This document shows, piece after piece, positions 13,082 to 23,100 of a DNA stretch of 64,000 bases (its first letter is position 1; every line of letters begins with the position of its first letter). Position numbers and translations under genes: made by a program. The notes under the pieces are model-generated. The model was not told where the DNA came from, did no database searches, and saw only the letters and a program-made list of their open reading frames with translations. Origin of the DNA: Podospora pseudoanserina (lineage: Eukaryota > Ascomycota > Sordariomycetes > Sordariales > Podosporaceae); contig NC_085920.1 in NCBI RefSeq assembly GCF_035222485.1, positions 5,208,001 to 5,272,000 on the forward strand, written 5' to 3'.

Positions 13082-14598
13082 ATTGATGGATGGATAGATG
13101 AAAAAGGAAGGAGAAAAAACTGGTTTGTTTTTTTCTTGTTCAAGGAAACACGAAGCATGCATGGCATGAATTCACATTGGGCAATGTTCATCTACGCACC
13201 TACACACGACCATGTACACAACTACGCATACCACACCACACCAAACCGTCTCTCTTTTGACACAACGGGGAGGGGCATGTAACACCTTGATTTTTGGCTT
13301 TAGAAGTGTTGGGGTGGAAGGAAGGAGGACAGGGCCAAGGATTATTCGGGTTGATTATTTTTATTATCTTTTTTGGCTTTTTTCTGTTTCCCCATTCTCT
13401 CTAATCTCCTTTCTCCTTTCGATGGTATGGGTTCGGCTATACATTACACGCCCACCTTTTCTACAATGGGGAAACCTTTTTTCTTTTCTTGTCATCTTGA
13501 CCTCATTTGCTGTTGTTGTTGCTGCTGGTGCTGCTGTAGTTGTGGCTTGAATGTTTTTTTTTTGTTTTGGCATAACGTTTGCTGCTTGCTGCTTATTGTT
13601 GCTGAGAGGGTTTTGATATGGGGAGAGCGAGTTATGGCACGCACACACAGAGCTTTATGTATGGCACGGCGCGCGCGCGAAATTAAAATAATACATGCTG
13701 TCTTTTTTCTATTGTTGTTCAATTACTACTCCTGATAGTCTGCAAGGCGATGTGAAGGATCAGAAAGTGGAAAGAGAGCAATAGCTGCATGAGGAGAAAA
13801 ACTGCAAGAGGAATTTTGAACTAAGAGTTGGTTTTGCTAGCTGGATTAGTTTGTGTTTGAATATATGGAAGGGGAAAGGGATTGGGGAAGGGTGGGGGGG
13901 TTATGGGGGGTGAATCGGGTGAGGTGCTGAGGAGGATGAGAGGTAGAAATGGAAGGAAAAAAAGGTGAGGGGGAGGGATATCGGGGTGTTTACATAGACT
14001 TTTCTATCATCGTTGTTGGTCTCGGGAGAAAGCGTTGGCTTGCGTGTTGGCTGCATATAGAGAGTAGTTTGTAATTGGACGGTGAGATAGGTGTTGGTTT
14101 GAAGACCTGAATGATGATTATTATATCTTGATGTTTCTCACCTTTGCATTTTTGAGGCAAATGACTTGCTTTCCGTCGACTGGTGAGATCAGCATAGCTG
14201 TGACATGTTGGTCTGTCATGGAAGTTCGATGGATGAGCACCTGAAGTGTCTTGTGAGAGACTCATCCATAAACTAAACAAGGTTAGCCTTTTAGGCAAGA
14301 GTACTCTGACTTCAATCACATGTGAGTATGAAGGTGGGTGTCAGTCTAGAAGAAGCACAGCTGGTGCTCGGGCATGGTAGGCACTCAGCAAAGATAACTC
14401 GTAAACTGACAGATGTGCTCTTTGGCCGCACTCTTGACATGTCGTCTACCAAAGCTGCCGCAAAAGCTAGTCACGCAAGTCTATTCATAAGCCTCGTACC
14501 CATTCATTGCTAACCTCACAAGAACACCGATCCCCAACCTACGCTACCAATCCCATCCTCCCAAACCCCCTCCCCATCCCACCACCCCCTACGCTTGA
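13082..14598. other. Convergent intergenic region, 3' ends of two genes
   Basis: This stretch lies between the stops of the kelch gene and the Mpv17-family gene. It contains T-rich runs (13350-13600), a GCGCGCGCG patch near 13672 and G-rich runs near 13880-13920. The nearby open frames are low-complexity artefacts. No gene is supported. Confidence 0.55.
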
Positions 14599-15343
14599 TC
14601 AATTCCCAGCAAACAAATTAACATAAACCCCCCACCCAACCCCCGCCAAGCCCCCAACCAAATTCCTCATCTCCACGCTCTTCAAAAACGTAAAGTTCAC
14701 CAAACTGATCACCGGCCAAAACTTCCACCCCGCCTTGACAATCCCCCAAAACTCCCCCCTTGTCCTCTCCCACACAACTCCCCAGTTCACATCTTGAGCC
14801 CTTACCACGCCCTTTTCCCCAAACAGAAACCCCAGGCTCGTCTGTGCCTCTAGTTCGTGATGTGCCATGCCCATTTGAATCCCGTTCATAAACATCGAGT
14901 ACAAAAACGTGTTCACCGCCGCGCCGACCGTCTGATCCAACAGGGTCTTAATGGCGGTGTTCCGCCTGTTCAGCTTTGGCTCGACAAGTTTCCCTTCCTT
15001 CTCCTCGGCGTCGAGTTCTGCTTCTGAACCCTTTGACGCGGAGGCGATGGCTTCCGGGGTGGGGGAGGGGTGGTAAGAAGGGAAGGTGGACTCGAGGTAT
15101 TCCTGCCAGAGGATGTTGGGGGGGGTGTTGACCAGGCCGAAGAGGACGTATTGGAAGAGGGAGAGGAGGTTGATTGTGATTAGTTTCTGTGGTGGGGGTG
15201 TTAGTGATATGAATGAGCGGTAATAGGGGAGGGGAATGAGGTACGTTATCTCTCTGAGCGGCAATGACCTGGGCTATGATGTTGGATAGGGAGCCGATCA
15301 CGGCGGCTTGTATGAGCGCGAATTGCATAGGTGAGAGTGCCAT
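14599..15343 (-). CDS. Mpv17/PMP22-family membrane protein
   Basis: Small multi-pass membrane protein of the Mpv17/PMP22/Sym1 family, found in peroxisomal or inner mitochondrial membranes. The molecular function of the family is unsettled. Exon 1 is 15343-15245 and exon 2 is 15186-14599, giving 228 residues, normal or slightly long for the family. The first ATG with MALSPMQFALIQAAVIGSLS opens a hydrophobic helix, as expected. The middle contains LLDQTVGAAVNTFLYSMFMNG, a family signature. The C-terminal half has KFWPVISLVNFTFLKSVEMRN, corresponding to the conserved W-P/N-F/R motif. An acidic and Ser-rich insert of roughly 35 residues lies between the second helix and the DQTVG segment. The closest subgroup (peroxisomal versus mitochondrial) cannot be assigned without a tree. 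Confidence 0.88.
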
Positions 15344-16043
15344 GGTGGCCAGTGGTAATGCCAGCTCTACCGGCGGGCTGGGAAAGTAACAACGACTTTT
15401 GAATTCCAGTGAAATCAATCGTGACACAGACAACACAACAATGAGACCGAAAAGAAAAAAAGAGGAAACGAGATTCTTATGAAGACCAGCCGCCCGTTTG
15501 TCTTGTTTAAGTCCTGACGTTGAGAGAGCCCAAGAGGCACCAATCGCCCCACTTCCCAGCCATGTGGTTGTGCAGCGCGATCGGTGTCAACTCCCCTACC
15601 ACCCATGCCCTTGAGGCGTGGCCTGAAAGGACCGCGGGCAAAAGAGCCCAGTCCCGCGGACAGAAGAGCCCAGTCCCGCGCCCGGAATCTCGCACACAGC
15701 AGATGTGTGCAAACAACGCACCTTGCCGGTTTCTCTGCCCCTGACGGAATCAAACTAGAACCTATCCGCGGGCAAGCAAAGACCAAATTAATGTTTATAT
15801 GGTTACCAGCTCCGTGTGATTACGAGTTCCGGGTAATGGCTGTCTAGATAAACCTCCCTGACTGGGCAGACGTTGCATCTCTCGGCTGAGGCCATAACAC
15901 ATTACTTCTCATTACGTTCCTAAATATATAGTTGAATGTTATACAATACGCTTCGTTCCGTCCAAACGAACCGGATCACCAGAATGCCCCATTGATGCGT
16001 CTATAAAGCTGCGCCGCCATCCAGATGATAAGTTGCACAGGTC
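15344..16043. other. Intergenic, Mpv17-family promoter and YIF1 3' side
   Basis: About 700 bp lies between two genes on the minus strand. It holds the promoter of the Mpv17-family gene and a short direct repeat (listed separately). No RNA gene or coding region is seen. Confidence 0.55.
15643..15680. repeat. Short direct repeat, 16-base unit twice
   Basis: The unit AGAGCCCAGTCCCGCG occurs at 15643-15658 and again at 15665-15680, a 22-base period. It lies in the promoter-proximal region of the minus-strand Mpv17-family gene. Function unknown. Confidence 0.8.
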
Positions 16044-17156
16044 TTATGGCCTGCAGAGAATCCACATGAGGAGAGCCTGCACAGGATACGAATACGCAAA
16101 CAAAAACTGGGTTCGCTGGCTTCTCTTCGCCCGCGAGTCGAGGGGGTGCATGGTCTGCATGGGGCCATGGTTGGTGTTGTTGTTTTCTGGCAGAAGGACG
16201 TACTTAAGAGAGCGCATCTAATACACATGGTTAGCTGGCGTCGTTTGGATCAAAAGAAGAGCTGGGCAATCGGAACGTACCAGGAACAACGAGTTAGCCA
16301 AGCATGTGTAGACAAACAAAGTCCAGCCCACCCAGCCGCCGGTACCCTTGCCCCCATTGAAGATCTCCGACACCGCAATCGTCACAATAACTCCCACGAA
16401 CTTGTAGCCGCTGTAGGCCATAAGATCCAGCAGCTGCGACTGGTTGGAGATATTCAGGAGATAGCACCCTATTCTAAGGGCCAAAATTTCCAGAATCATC
16501 ATCACGATCGCGATCGTAGCGACGCTGCCGAACAGCTGGGGTTCGAACTCGCCTCGGAAGCCGGCAAAAAGAGTTCGTAGAAAGACGTATGTGACGATTG
16601 ACATGACCGGGATGTACATGTCGGGACTGTTGATGTCGTCTCGGGGGGGGAGGTAGAACCATGCTTCCTGGCCGCCGCCAGCACCAACCTCGGATGCCTG
16701 GCGACGCGTCCATGGCTTGTGTCGCCATGGAAAGAGGACCAAAAAGAGCTTGTTGATAACGTACGAGTTCGTCACGTTGAAATAGTGCTTCAGTGCCGAG
16801 ACGTTGACCAAGCGATTGACCTGTCCAGATCACTGTTAGTCTAATGTTTACTCCCAATTAAGCAAAGGTCATCCAACATTTTTCTCTAGATAGTCCTGGC
16901 CCTGCCGGAATGCTGTCTGGCCAAACTGCGTAGCTATTTGCGCAGTTGGGTCATTCATGAAGTTGCCATATTGCGCAAACATGTTACCGCCCGGCGGCGC
17001 TTGCTGCTGTTGCTGCGGATAAGGACTCCCATCGTACCCGTGGCCTTGGGGCTGCGATGTTAGTGGAGGAGGTGATCGAAGTTGGGGGACGGTCGAGACG
17101 TGTTGCGGGACTGGGTGGTGTAGCGGAGGCGATTGCCCATACGTCGGTCGCTGCAT
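16044..17156 (-). CDS. YIF1: YIF1-family ER-Golgi membrane protein
   Basis: Partner of Yip1 in ER-to-Golgi vesicle transport, also known as the Hrf1 family; integral membrane protein of early secretory compartments. Three exons, 17156-16878, 16820-16281 and 16217-16044, give 330 residues. The N-terminal 80 residues are Pro/Gln-rich and cytosolic. SALKHYFNVTNSYV is the family hallmark ahead of the membrane domain. Five hydrophobic segments follow: YIPVMSIVTYVFLRTLFAG; the VATIAIVMMILEIL stretch; YSGYKFVGVIVTIAV; GWVGWTLFVYTCLANSLFL; and in the last exon FLFAYSYPVQALLMWIL. The last exon is short and restores RSLKYVLLPE and RSQRTQFLF, typical Yif1 C-terminal sequence, which confirms the splice. 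The first intron has an unusual GTTGGA donor. The gene is divergent from the SRP receptor gene, sharing a compact promoter. Confidence 0.92.
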
Positions 17157-17627
17157 TCTGGCGGTTGTAACGAAGGGAGTTTAGATATAGAGCGGTTAAT
17201 TGTCGATGTCTTCGAGTCGAGAATATGATGGATTCAGCGCCTGAAATGGGATGTGCTCGATGTGGTGTCACTGCGTGGATAGTCGTCGTCGGTTGGCTTC
17301 GGAGGCCGCGAGTCGGTCTGTTTTTGGACATGTGTTTTAAACAATTTCTCGATGCTGTCATCTCCCCTGAGCCACAAGCTTGTCGCGCCAGCGGGCGCCG
17401 GCTAATCCCCGGTCAGCGACACAGAGGCCCATTGCGCCAATGATAGGCCCCCCCGTTATCGATAATAGCGGGGACCTGGGACCATGATGGCAACTGACAG
17501 CGTTACAGTCCGCCGTCAACGGGACGGGAGCTTTCTCATTGCGACAGCGCTCCCAGAACATAGCATCCTATTCCAACGTGCAGCTTACATTTTTAACCAG
17601 CAGCACCACCAAGGACGACATCTTGCC
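17157..17627. promoter_or_regulatory. Bidirectional promoter between YIF1 and SRP receptor alpha
   Basis: The start codons of two divergent secretory-pathway genes are 471 bases apart. An ATG at 17484 is in frame with the SRP receptor and would add 48 residues unlike the family, so I treat that part as 5' leader. No specific operator was identified. Confidence 0.5.
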
Positions 17628-19753
17628 ATGCTGGACACTTTCGAAATTCTGACCACGTCCGGAGTGGTCCTCTGGTCAAGGACTTACGCCGCTGTCAGCC
17701 CATCCGTGGTCAACAACTTCATCAATGACATCTTTATCGAGGAGAAGAGTTCAGTTGCCGGCGCAAAGAACGGCGCTTCTGCCGCTGAGAACCCTTCGTA
17801 CAAACATGACCAACACACTTTGCGCTGGACCTTCGAAAAGGAATTGGGCATCATTTTCGTGGTCGGTAGTACCTTGAGGGGCAACCTTTTCTACCCCTGA
17901 ATTCAGCTGACCCTTTTGTTTGCTAGGCCGTGTACCGTTCTCTGCTCCACATCTCCTGGATCGATAAACTGGTCGACAACATCAGGGCTATCTTCGTTGG
18001 CCTCTACCGTGACGAGTTAACCAAGCCGAATACCACCATCGTCGAGTGCCTCACCTTTGACCAGTATTTCGACCAACAACTTCGAGAGCTTGAACAGGCC
18101 GGTGGCAAATCGGACACGCGCGCACTGAAAAGTGAAGTGTTATCCGAAGATACGGGCGATGAACCTCCCTCCCCACCAAACAACCGCGGCCAACAAGCCT
18201 TCCGCGGGGTATCACCAGGCTCGAGTCCAAATGTTTCGCGCCCAGGTACCCCCAGCGCAAGCCATCTGCTGGTCGCCAAGGCTGGACCGGGGGCGAAATT
18301 GTCCAGAAGAGCGAGAAAAATGCAGAATACCACCTCAGCTCCAGTATCGTCTGGTGACGAAGGCTCGGCCAGGAAGGCCAAGGCCAAGCCAGTGAAGCGC
18401 GGGAGGAAATGGGATGCCGATGGGCTTGCTGATGAAGACGATGGTGTTCAGCTTGACTACTCGGTTCCCACCCTCACCAGTGATAATGAAGCTGAGCCCG
18501 GTGCGAGACCATGGGCCGTAGAAGAGGTGGACGCGTCGACATGGGGTTCCCAGACCAAGGGAAAGTTTGTCCTGAGAGACTTGGGCGATGAAGTCAACTC
18601 GATTCTGGCTGATGCCGATGCGAAGAAGAATGCTGCTACCAAGACCGACGCGCCTAGTGGTCTCGTAGGCACTGGTCTCAGTGCTATCGGAGGGTTGTTC
18701 AGGAACGTGGTGGGCGGAAAGGTTTTGACAAAGCAAGACCTGGATAAGGCGATGAAGGGAATGGAGGAGCATTTGCTCAAAAAGAACGTTGCGCGCGAGG
18801 CGGCGATACGTCTTTGCGAGGGTGTTGAGAAAGAACTGGTGGGGGTGAAAACTGGCAGCTTTGAAAGTGCGTTGTGCCATCCTTCAACCCAGTCATGTCA
18901 GACCATGCTAACCTCGGTACAGGTATCAACGCAAGGATACAGAAAGCTATGGAGGCTTCCCTGACGAAAATGCTTACACCAACATCATCACTCGATCTCT
19001 TGAGAGAAATCGACGCGATTACCTCGCCTTCTGCGACATCGCTCCGCAAGGCCCGGCCATACGTCATGTCTATCGTCGGTGTCAACGGCGTAGGCAAGTC
19101 GACAAATCTCTCCAAAATCTGCTTCTTTTTGTTGCAGAACAAGTACAAGGTTCTCATTGCTGCCGGTGACACGTTCCGTTCCGGTGCCGTCGAACAGCTC
19201 GCTGTCCACGTGCGCAACCTGAAAGAATTGACTACCCGTGAAGGTGGCCAAGTTGAGCTGTACCAGAAGGGCTATGGCAAGGATGCCGCTACTGTGGCCA
19301 AGGATGCCGTCGCGTATGCGGCACAAGAGGGATTCAACGTGGTTCTCATCGATACCGCGGGGCGTAGACACAACGACCAAAGATTGATGAGCTCCCTGGA
19401 GAAGTTTGCCAAATTTGCGCAACCAGACAAGATTTTGATGGTTGGCGAGGTACGTTTCCTTTTCTAGATGCTATTGATCTTAACACAGATGCTGACTCGG
19501 TCTATAGGCACTTGTCGGCACAGACTCCGTTGCTCAGGCCCGGAACTTCAATGCGGCTTTTGGATCTGGTCGTTCCTTGGACGGGTTCATCATCTCGAAA
19601 TGCGACACCGTCGGAGACATGGTCGGGACTTTGGTTAGTATCGTACATGCCACCAATGTCCCGGTTTTGTTCGTCGGCGTCGGCCAACACTACTCTGATT
19701 TGAGGAACTTCTCAGTCAAGTGGGCTGTTGAGAAGTTGCTGAGTAGTGCATGA
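17628..19753 (+). CDS. SRP101: Signal recognition particle receptor alpha subunit (SRP54-type GTPase)
   Basis: GTPase that docks SRP-ribosome complexes at the ER membrane through its partner SR-beta. Exons 17628-17861, 17927-18866, 18923-19449 and 19508-19753 keep phase and give 648 residues, typical for fungi. The start was set at the ATG opening MLDTFEILTTSGVVLW because the family begins exactly there. The SRX/longin-type N-domain covers about 1-160. A charged linker with basic RRARK and KPVKRGRK patches follows. The NG domain starts near residue 370. G1 is GVNGVGKSTN (about 444), followed by DTFRSGAVEQL, the G3 motif DTAGRR (about 535), the SKCD specificity motif, and GVGQHYSDL near the C-terminus. 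All nucleotide-binding elements appear intact. It is divergent from YIF1. Confidence 0.95.
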
Positions 19754-19902
19754 TTCCAGGTTACCAACAGCCTTGAAGACGTAGTTTAGTTGGATTATCG
19801 ATACATAGACATTAATTGCTGTAATACTTGACCTTTGATATCTGTGAAAACATGGAAACTGATGCTGATTTAGGGGTAAAAGAAGTCGAAAGCAAATTCT
19901 CA

Positions 19903-19916
19903 TTAGGGTTAGGGTT
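19903..19916 (+). promoter_or_regulatory. Telomere-like TTAGGG motif in promoter
   Basis: TTAGGGTTAGGGTT lies about 200 bases before the ATR-kinase start. It is two telomeric hexamers plus TT. Such motifs can bind Tbf1/Reb1-type factors in fungi; binding here is inference. Confidence 0.55.
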
Positions 19917-19969
19917 CCAAGGAGTTGTTGCTACTTGCTCTCTGAAGTGAAAGTCAATTAAAGAGCTGT

Positions 19970-19975
19970 CACGTG
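19970..19975. promoter_or_regulatory. CACGTG palindrome (E-box type)
   Basis: A perfect CACGTG hexamer lies about 140 bases before the ATR start. It is a consensus site for bHLH factors such as Cbf1-type proteins. Six bases can occur by chance, so the assignment is tentative. Confidence 0.35.
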
Positions 19976-20102
19976 TCCACGCGGCGCCACGCCTTTGGAC
20001 CCCCCGCGACGACCGCGTTCACTTTCAACTAAGCTTCCTGAACACCAAAACACCAGGGTCCCGCCTCAAGTCACTCGCTTTCGGTCTGATCACGACCACG
20101 CC

Positions 20103-20168
20103 ATGCCGAGGCAATATGACACCCGACTCGCGCGGCAGGACTGCCCGGTCCACACAGCATGGATTTAG
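20103..20168 (+). other. Short upstream ORF overlapping the ATR start
   Basis: An ATG at 20103, 13 bases upstream of the main start and in another frame, opens a 21-codon ORF. It ends with TAG at 20166-20168, inside the coding region. It has G at -3; the main ATG has A at -3. Confidence 0.5.
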
Positions 20169-23100
20169 CAACAATACGCTCCCCCATGGAGCACCCCCTC
20201 CATCGACCCTCGCTGCCCAGATCGTAGAGAACATCTCGTCGACATCGCGAAAGTCGCACTTGAGCGACGCTTCGACCGAAGAACTGAAGCATCTTCAGAG
20301 TCTCGTGGAAAATTACAACGCCAAATCCGAAGACATCAAGACACCAGCAGAGCAAGTCGAGTACAATCATCTACTGGTGTACATGATCGGATCTGTCTCT
20401 CTCAAAATCCTTTACTGGGACGACCCATTTTCAACCCAAGAGAAACTACACGAAGGCGCCATTGCAGCTTTTGGCTTCCTAAGAACCACTTTAACGGAGA
20501 CGCCTTCCGTCTTGAAGTGCGCCACCGACGGGACGAAATACCTAAATATGGGCGAGGAGCCTCTGTGGCTATGGATATTTCCACGACTGCTCAAGATACT
20601 GGCACATAGGAGGGCGCGGGCTATTACTGGTCAAGTTGAAGCACTCTTCGATTACATCCTGGAGCTTGTAGAGGATAATGTAGGAATTTGGGACCTCGGT
20701 TTGCCGCTTATGCAGTACTTCCGTGCAATCCTTAACAGTAAGCCTACCTCTAATGTTCTTGGATATGGGAGAACAAGCCCACTAACCTTCCATTAGGTAT
20801 TCTTGACATTTTTGACCCCAATTCCTCGACGACCAGAACTTCTCCTCTCCAAATCGAGCTGCCCCCAAGCGCATTTTTGAAATCAGTCTCTGAAACCCCG
20901 ATCCTGAATTGCACATTCCCTCTCCAGGGTGAAGAAAATGCTATCCACTTTGCTACCAGCCTTCTTTCAATCATCCAACGCGCCATCATTCCCGGGCCTG
21001 AGGCCAATATCTCTGTTCTTTACGGCAATCATACCATCTGGGTCTTGGATCTTTTCCAGCCGCTCAGTCTCCTCGTGGCAACTTTGCCAGTCCCCTCGGA
21101 GACTAGGGTTTCGAAAATTGTTCAGATGTCTCTTGAGTTGGCAGAGGCATACAACGAACTTGGCGCCACGGATGCAATCTTCAAGCACAAGGCTAATGCC
21201 ACTCTTGCTTTAGTATGCAACAACGTGATCAAAAATCCCCAACAACTACTTACCCAAGGCGATGAAGGAGTAGATGCAAGGCGCGTGATGTGTCTTGCTT
21301 TTGTTCATCTAGCAAAAGCTGCCATTGCTCATGCACCAACATCAAGTCTTATCTCTTGTGGTCTTTTTGGGATTTCAAAAGTACTGACGATGGAGAATGC
21401 TGTCATTGGGCCTGATACCGATTTCTCAGTGAGTAAAACAATATGACGTTGATGCTATAACTACGCTAACTCAAACCCAGCGAGCTGTTGAGCTTTTGGC
21501 GCAAGCAACCGTAAACCCAGCTTTCAAGGGCTTTACCGCTGAGATTCAAGCAGGCAACTTTGTGGATGCAGCACTGAAGCAACAGGTAGAAAAGCTTTTG
21601 GCCAAGAACAATCCGCCACAAGCATCCTCACACCCTCCACCGAAACGTAGGAAAACGGACTCTTCATCAGTGGCGTCCGGAGTTCTGGGTGATATTCATA
21701 GGCGACTCTGCCAGCTACTCGAAACAGATCCGGAAATGGACCTCGGAGATATCTTGAACCACTTAGCGGACGCCTACCCTCAGCTTAGCGAGGCTGATCA
21801 GTGCTGGCTTATTGAACTTATATCACGTCTGTTCTGCGCGGCAGAGAATACATTGACAGTTCACAAACACAGCACTCCCTCGACTCTCAAATTCCGGTGT
21901 TTGTATTGCTCTGGTACCAGCAATATGACACCGGTCTCAGGTTATGATGCGGATATCAAGAGCCTCGCACTAAGCTCTTTCAGTAAATTAATTCTGTTGC
22001 AAGAATTTGTCGAATCCAGGCGGCCTCGTATCTTTGCGATGATAGCTCTTCGACGAATAGCTAGGCACGTACCGAATGGGGAGTTTTGGGACAATGGAAA
22101 GTCGGCTCCTGGGAAGTGGTGCCTACAATCTCTGAGCAGCTCGGTCAGAGAGCTTCGTATTGCTGCTGGACGGGCGTTGCCCATTTTTCTTGCCAATTTC
22201 TCAGCCACCGAGGTGGATAACAGCGTTATCAAAAGAAACACGGCCCGTACTATCGGACTTCTCAAATCAATATCTGACCAAAACGTCATCTCCTTGCAGG
22301 AAACTTGCATCATGGCATGGGGCCAAGTTGGGCGAGTGGTGGCGGACACGGAGTTGAACCTCGTCCTCGTCAAACTGGTCGAGTATCTCGGGCACCACAA
22401 CATGATGGTATCAACCGTTGCGTTCAACGAGATTATGAACCTCGCGGAATCTCATGATGTGGCAATTGCCAGCCTCTTCCGGCCTTTCTGGCCAAGTTTG
22501 GCGTTTTCAGTCGTTAAGGACCTCGTGTCAAGGCCACAGACCACACAGCTGGTTGCTGAACTTCTTCAGATAAGCGTTCATAACCTTTTGAAGATGTTGC
22601 AAAAGCATGCGTTGCCGTGGTTGGTTCTCGGCAAAAAACGCGAGGTCATTCAAAAGATTGCTGAAGCAAGGGGTGAGAAGGACTGCTGGCAGCCTTGTGT
22701 TGATGCTGAAAACCTACCGTCTATACTTGCACTTCTCCTTGTACAAGATGTACCGAACGTGGAATCGTACGCGATGGAGCTGCTTCAACATACATCTGCG
22801 CATCTTAACAAGTCTCCCCTGGTGGATTTACTTCGAACGGGGCCCATGATGATTGCTTTAGAGTTGTTCAAATATGCCGCCGCTGCGAACGACGATCGAA
22901 AGCCCCAGGTAAGGATTCTTCAGGTTTTTGTTTTGTTCCTTTTCTTTTTTGGCTATCTTGAGAGCTTCATGACTGACAGTTACTAGGTACGAACAGCACT
23001 TGTCACAATGGCGAACCTGATCACCGGAACGCCAAAGGACAAAAAGATGAGCAGGACAGATGTTATCGGGCGCTTTCTTCAACCCTATGCCTTGGGCGTC

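Larger units (their letters stand above)
19754..20115. other. Intergenic, promoter of the ATR-kinase gene
   Basis: This 362-bp gap holds the 3' end of the SRP receptor gene and the promoter of the ATR-like gene. It contains a telomere-like motif and a CACGTG box (both listed separately), and GC-rich sequence from 19975 to 20010. Confidence 0.55.

Noticed and set aside
12398-13162. 254-codon minus-strand frame opposite the kelch/coiled-coil gene
   Set aside because: Antisense shadow of the coiled-coil coding region.
16540-16560. GGTTCGAACTC, similar to a tRNA T-loop
   Set aside because: It lies inside the YIF1 coding exon and no cloverleaf can be formed around it.
17484-17627. In-frame N-terminal extension of SRP receptor alpha from the ATG at 17484
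   Set aside because: The 48 extra residues do not resemble the family, which begins at MLDTFEI; treated as 5' leader.
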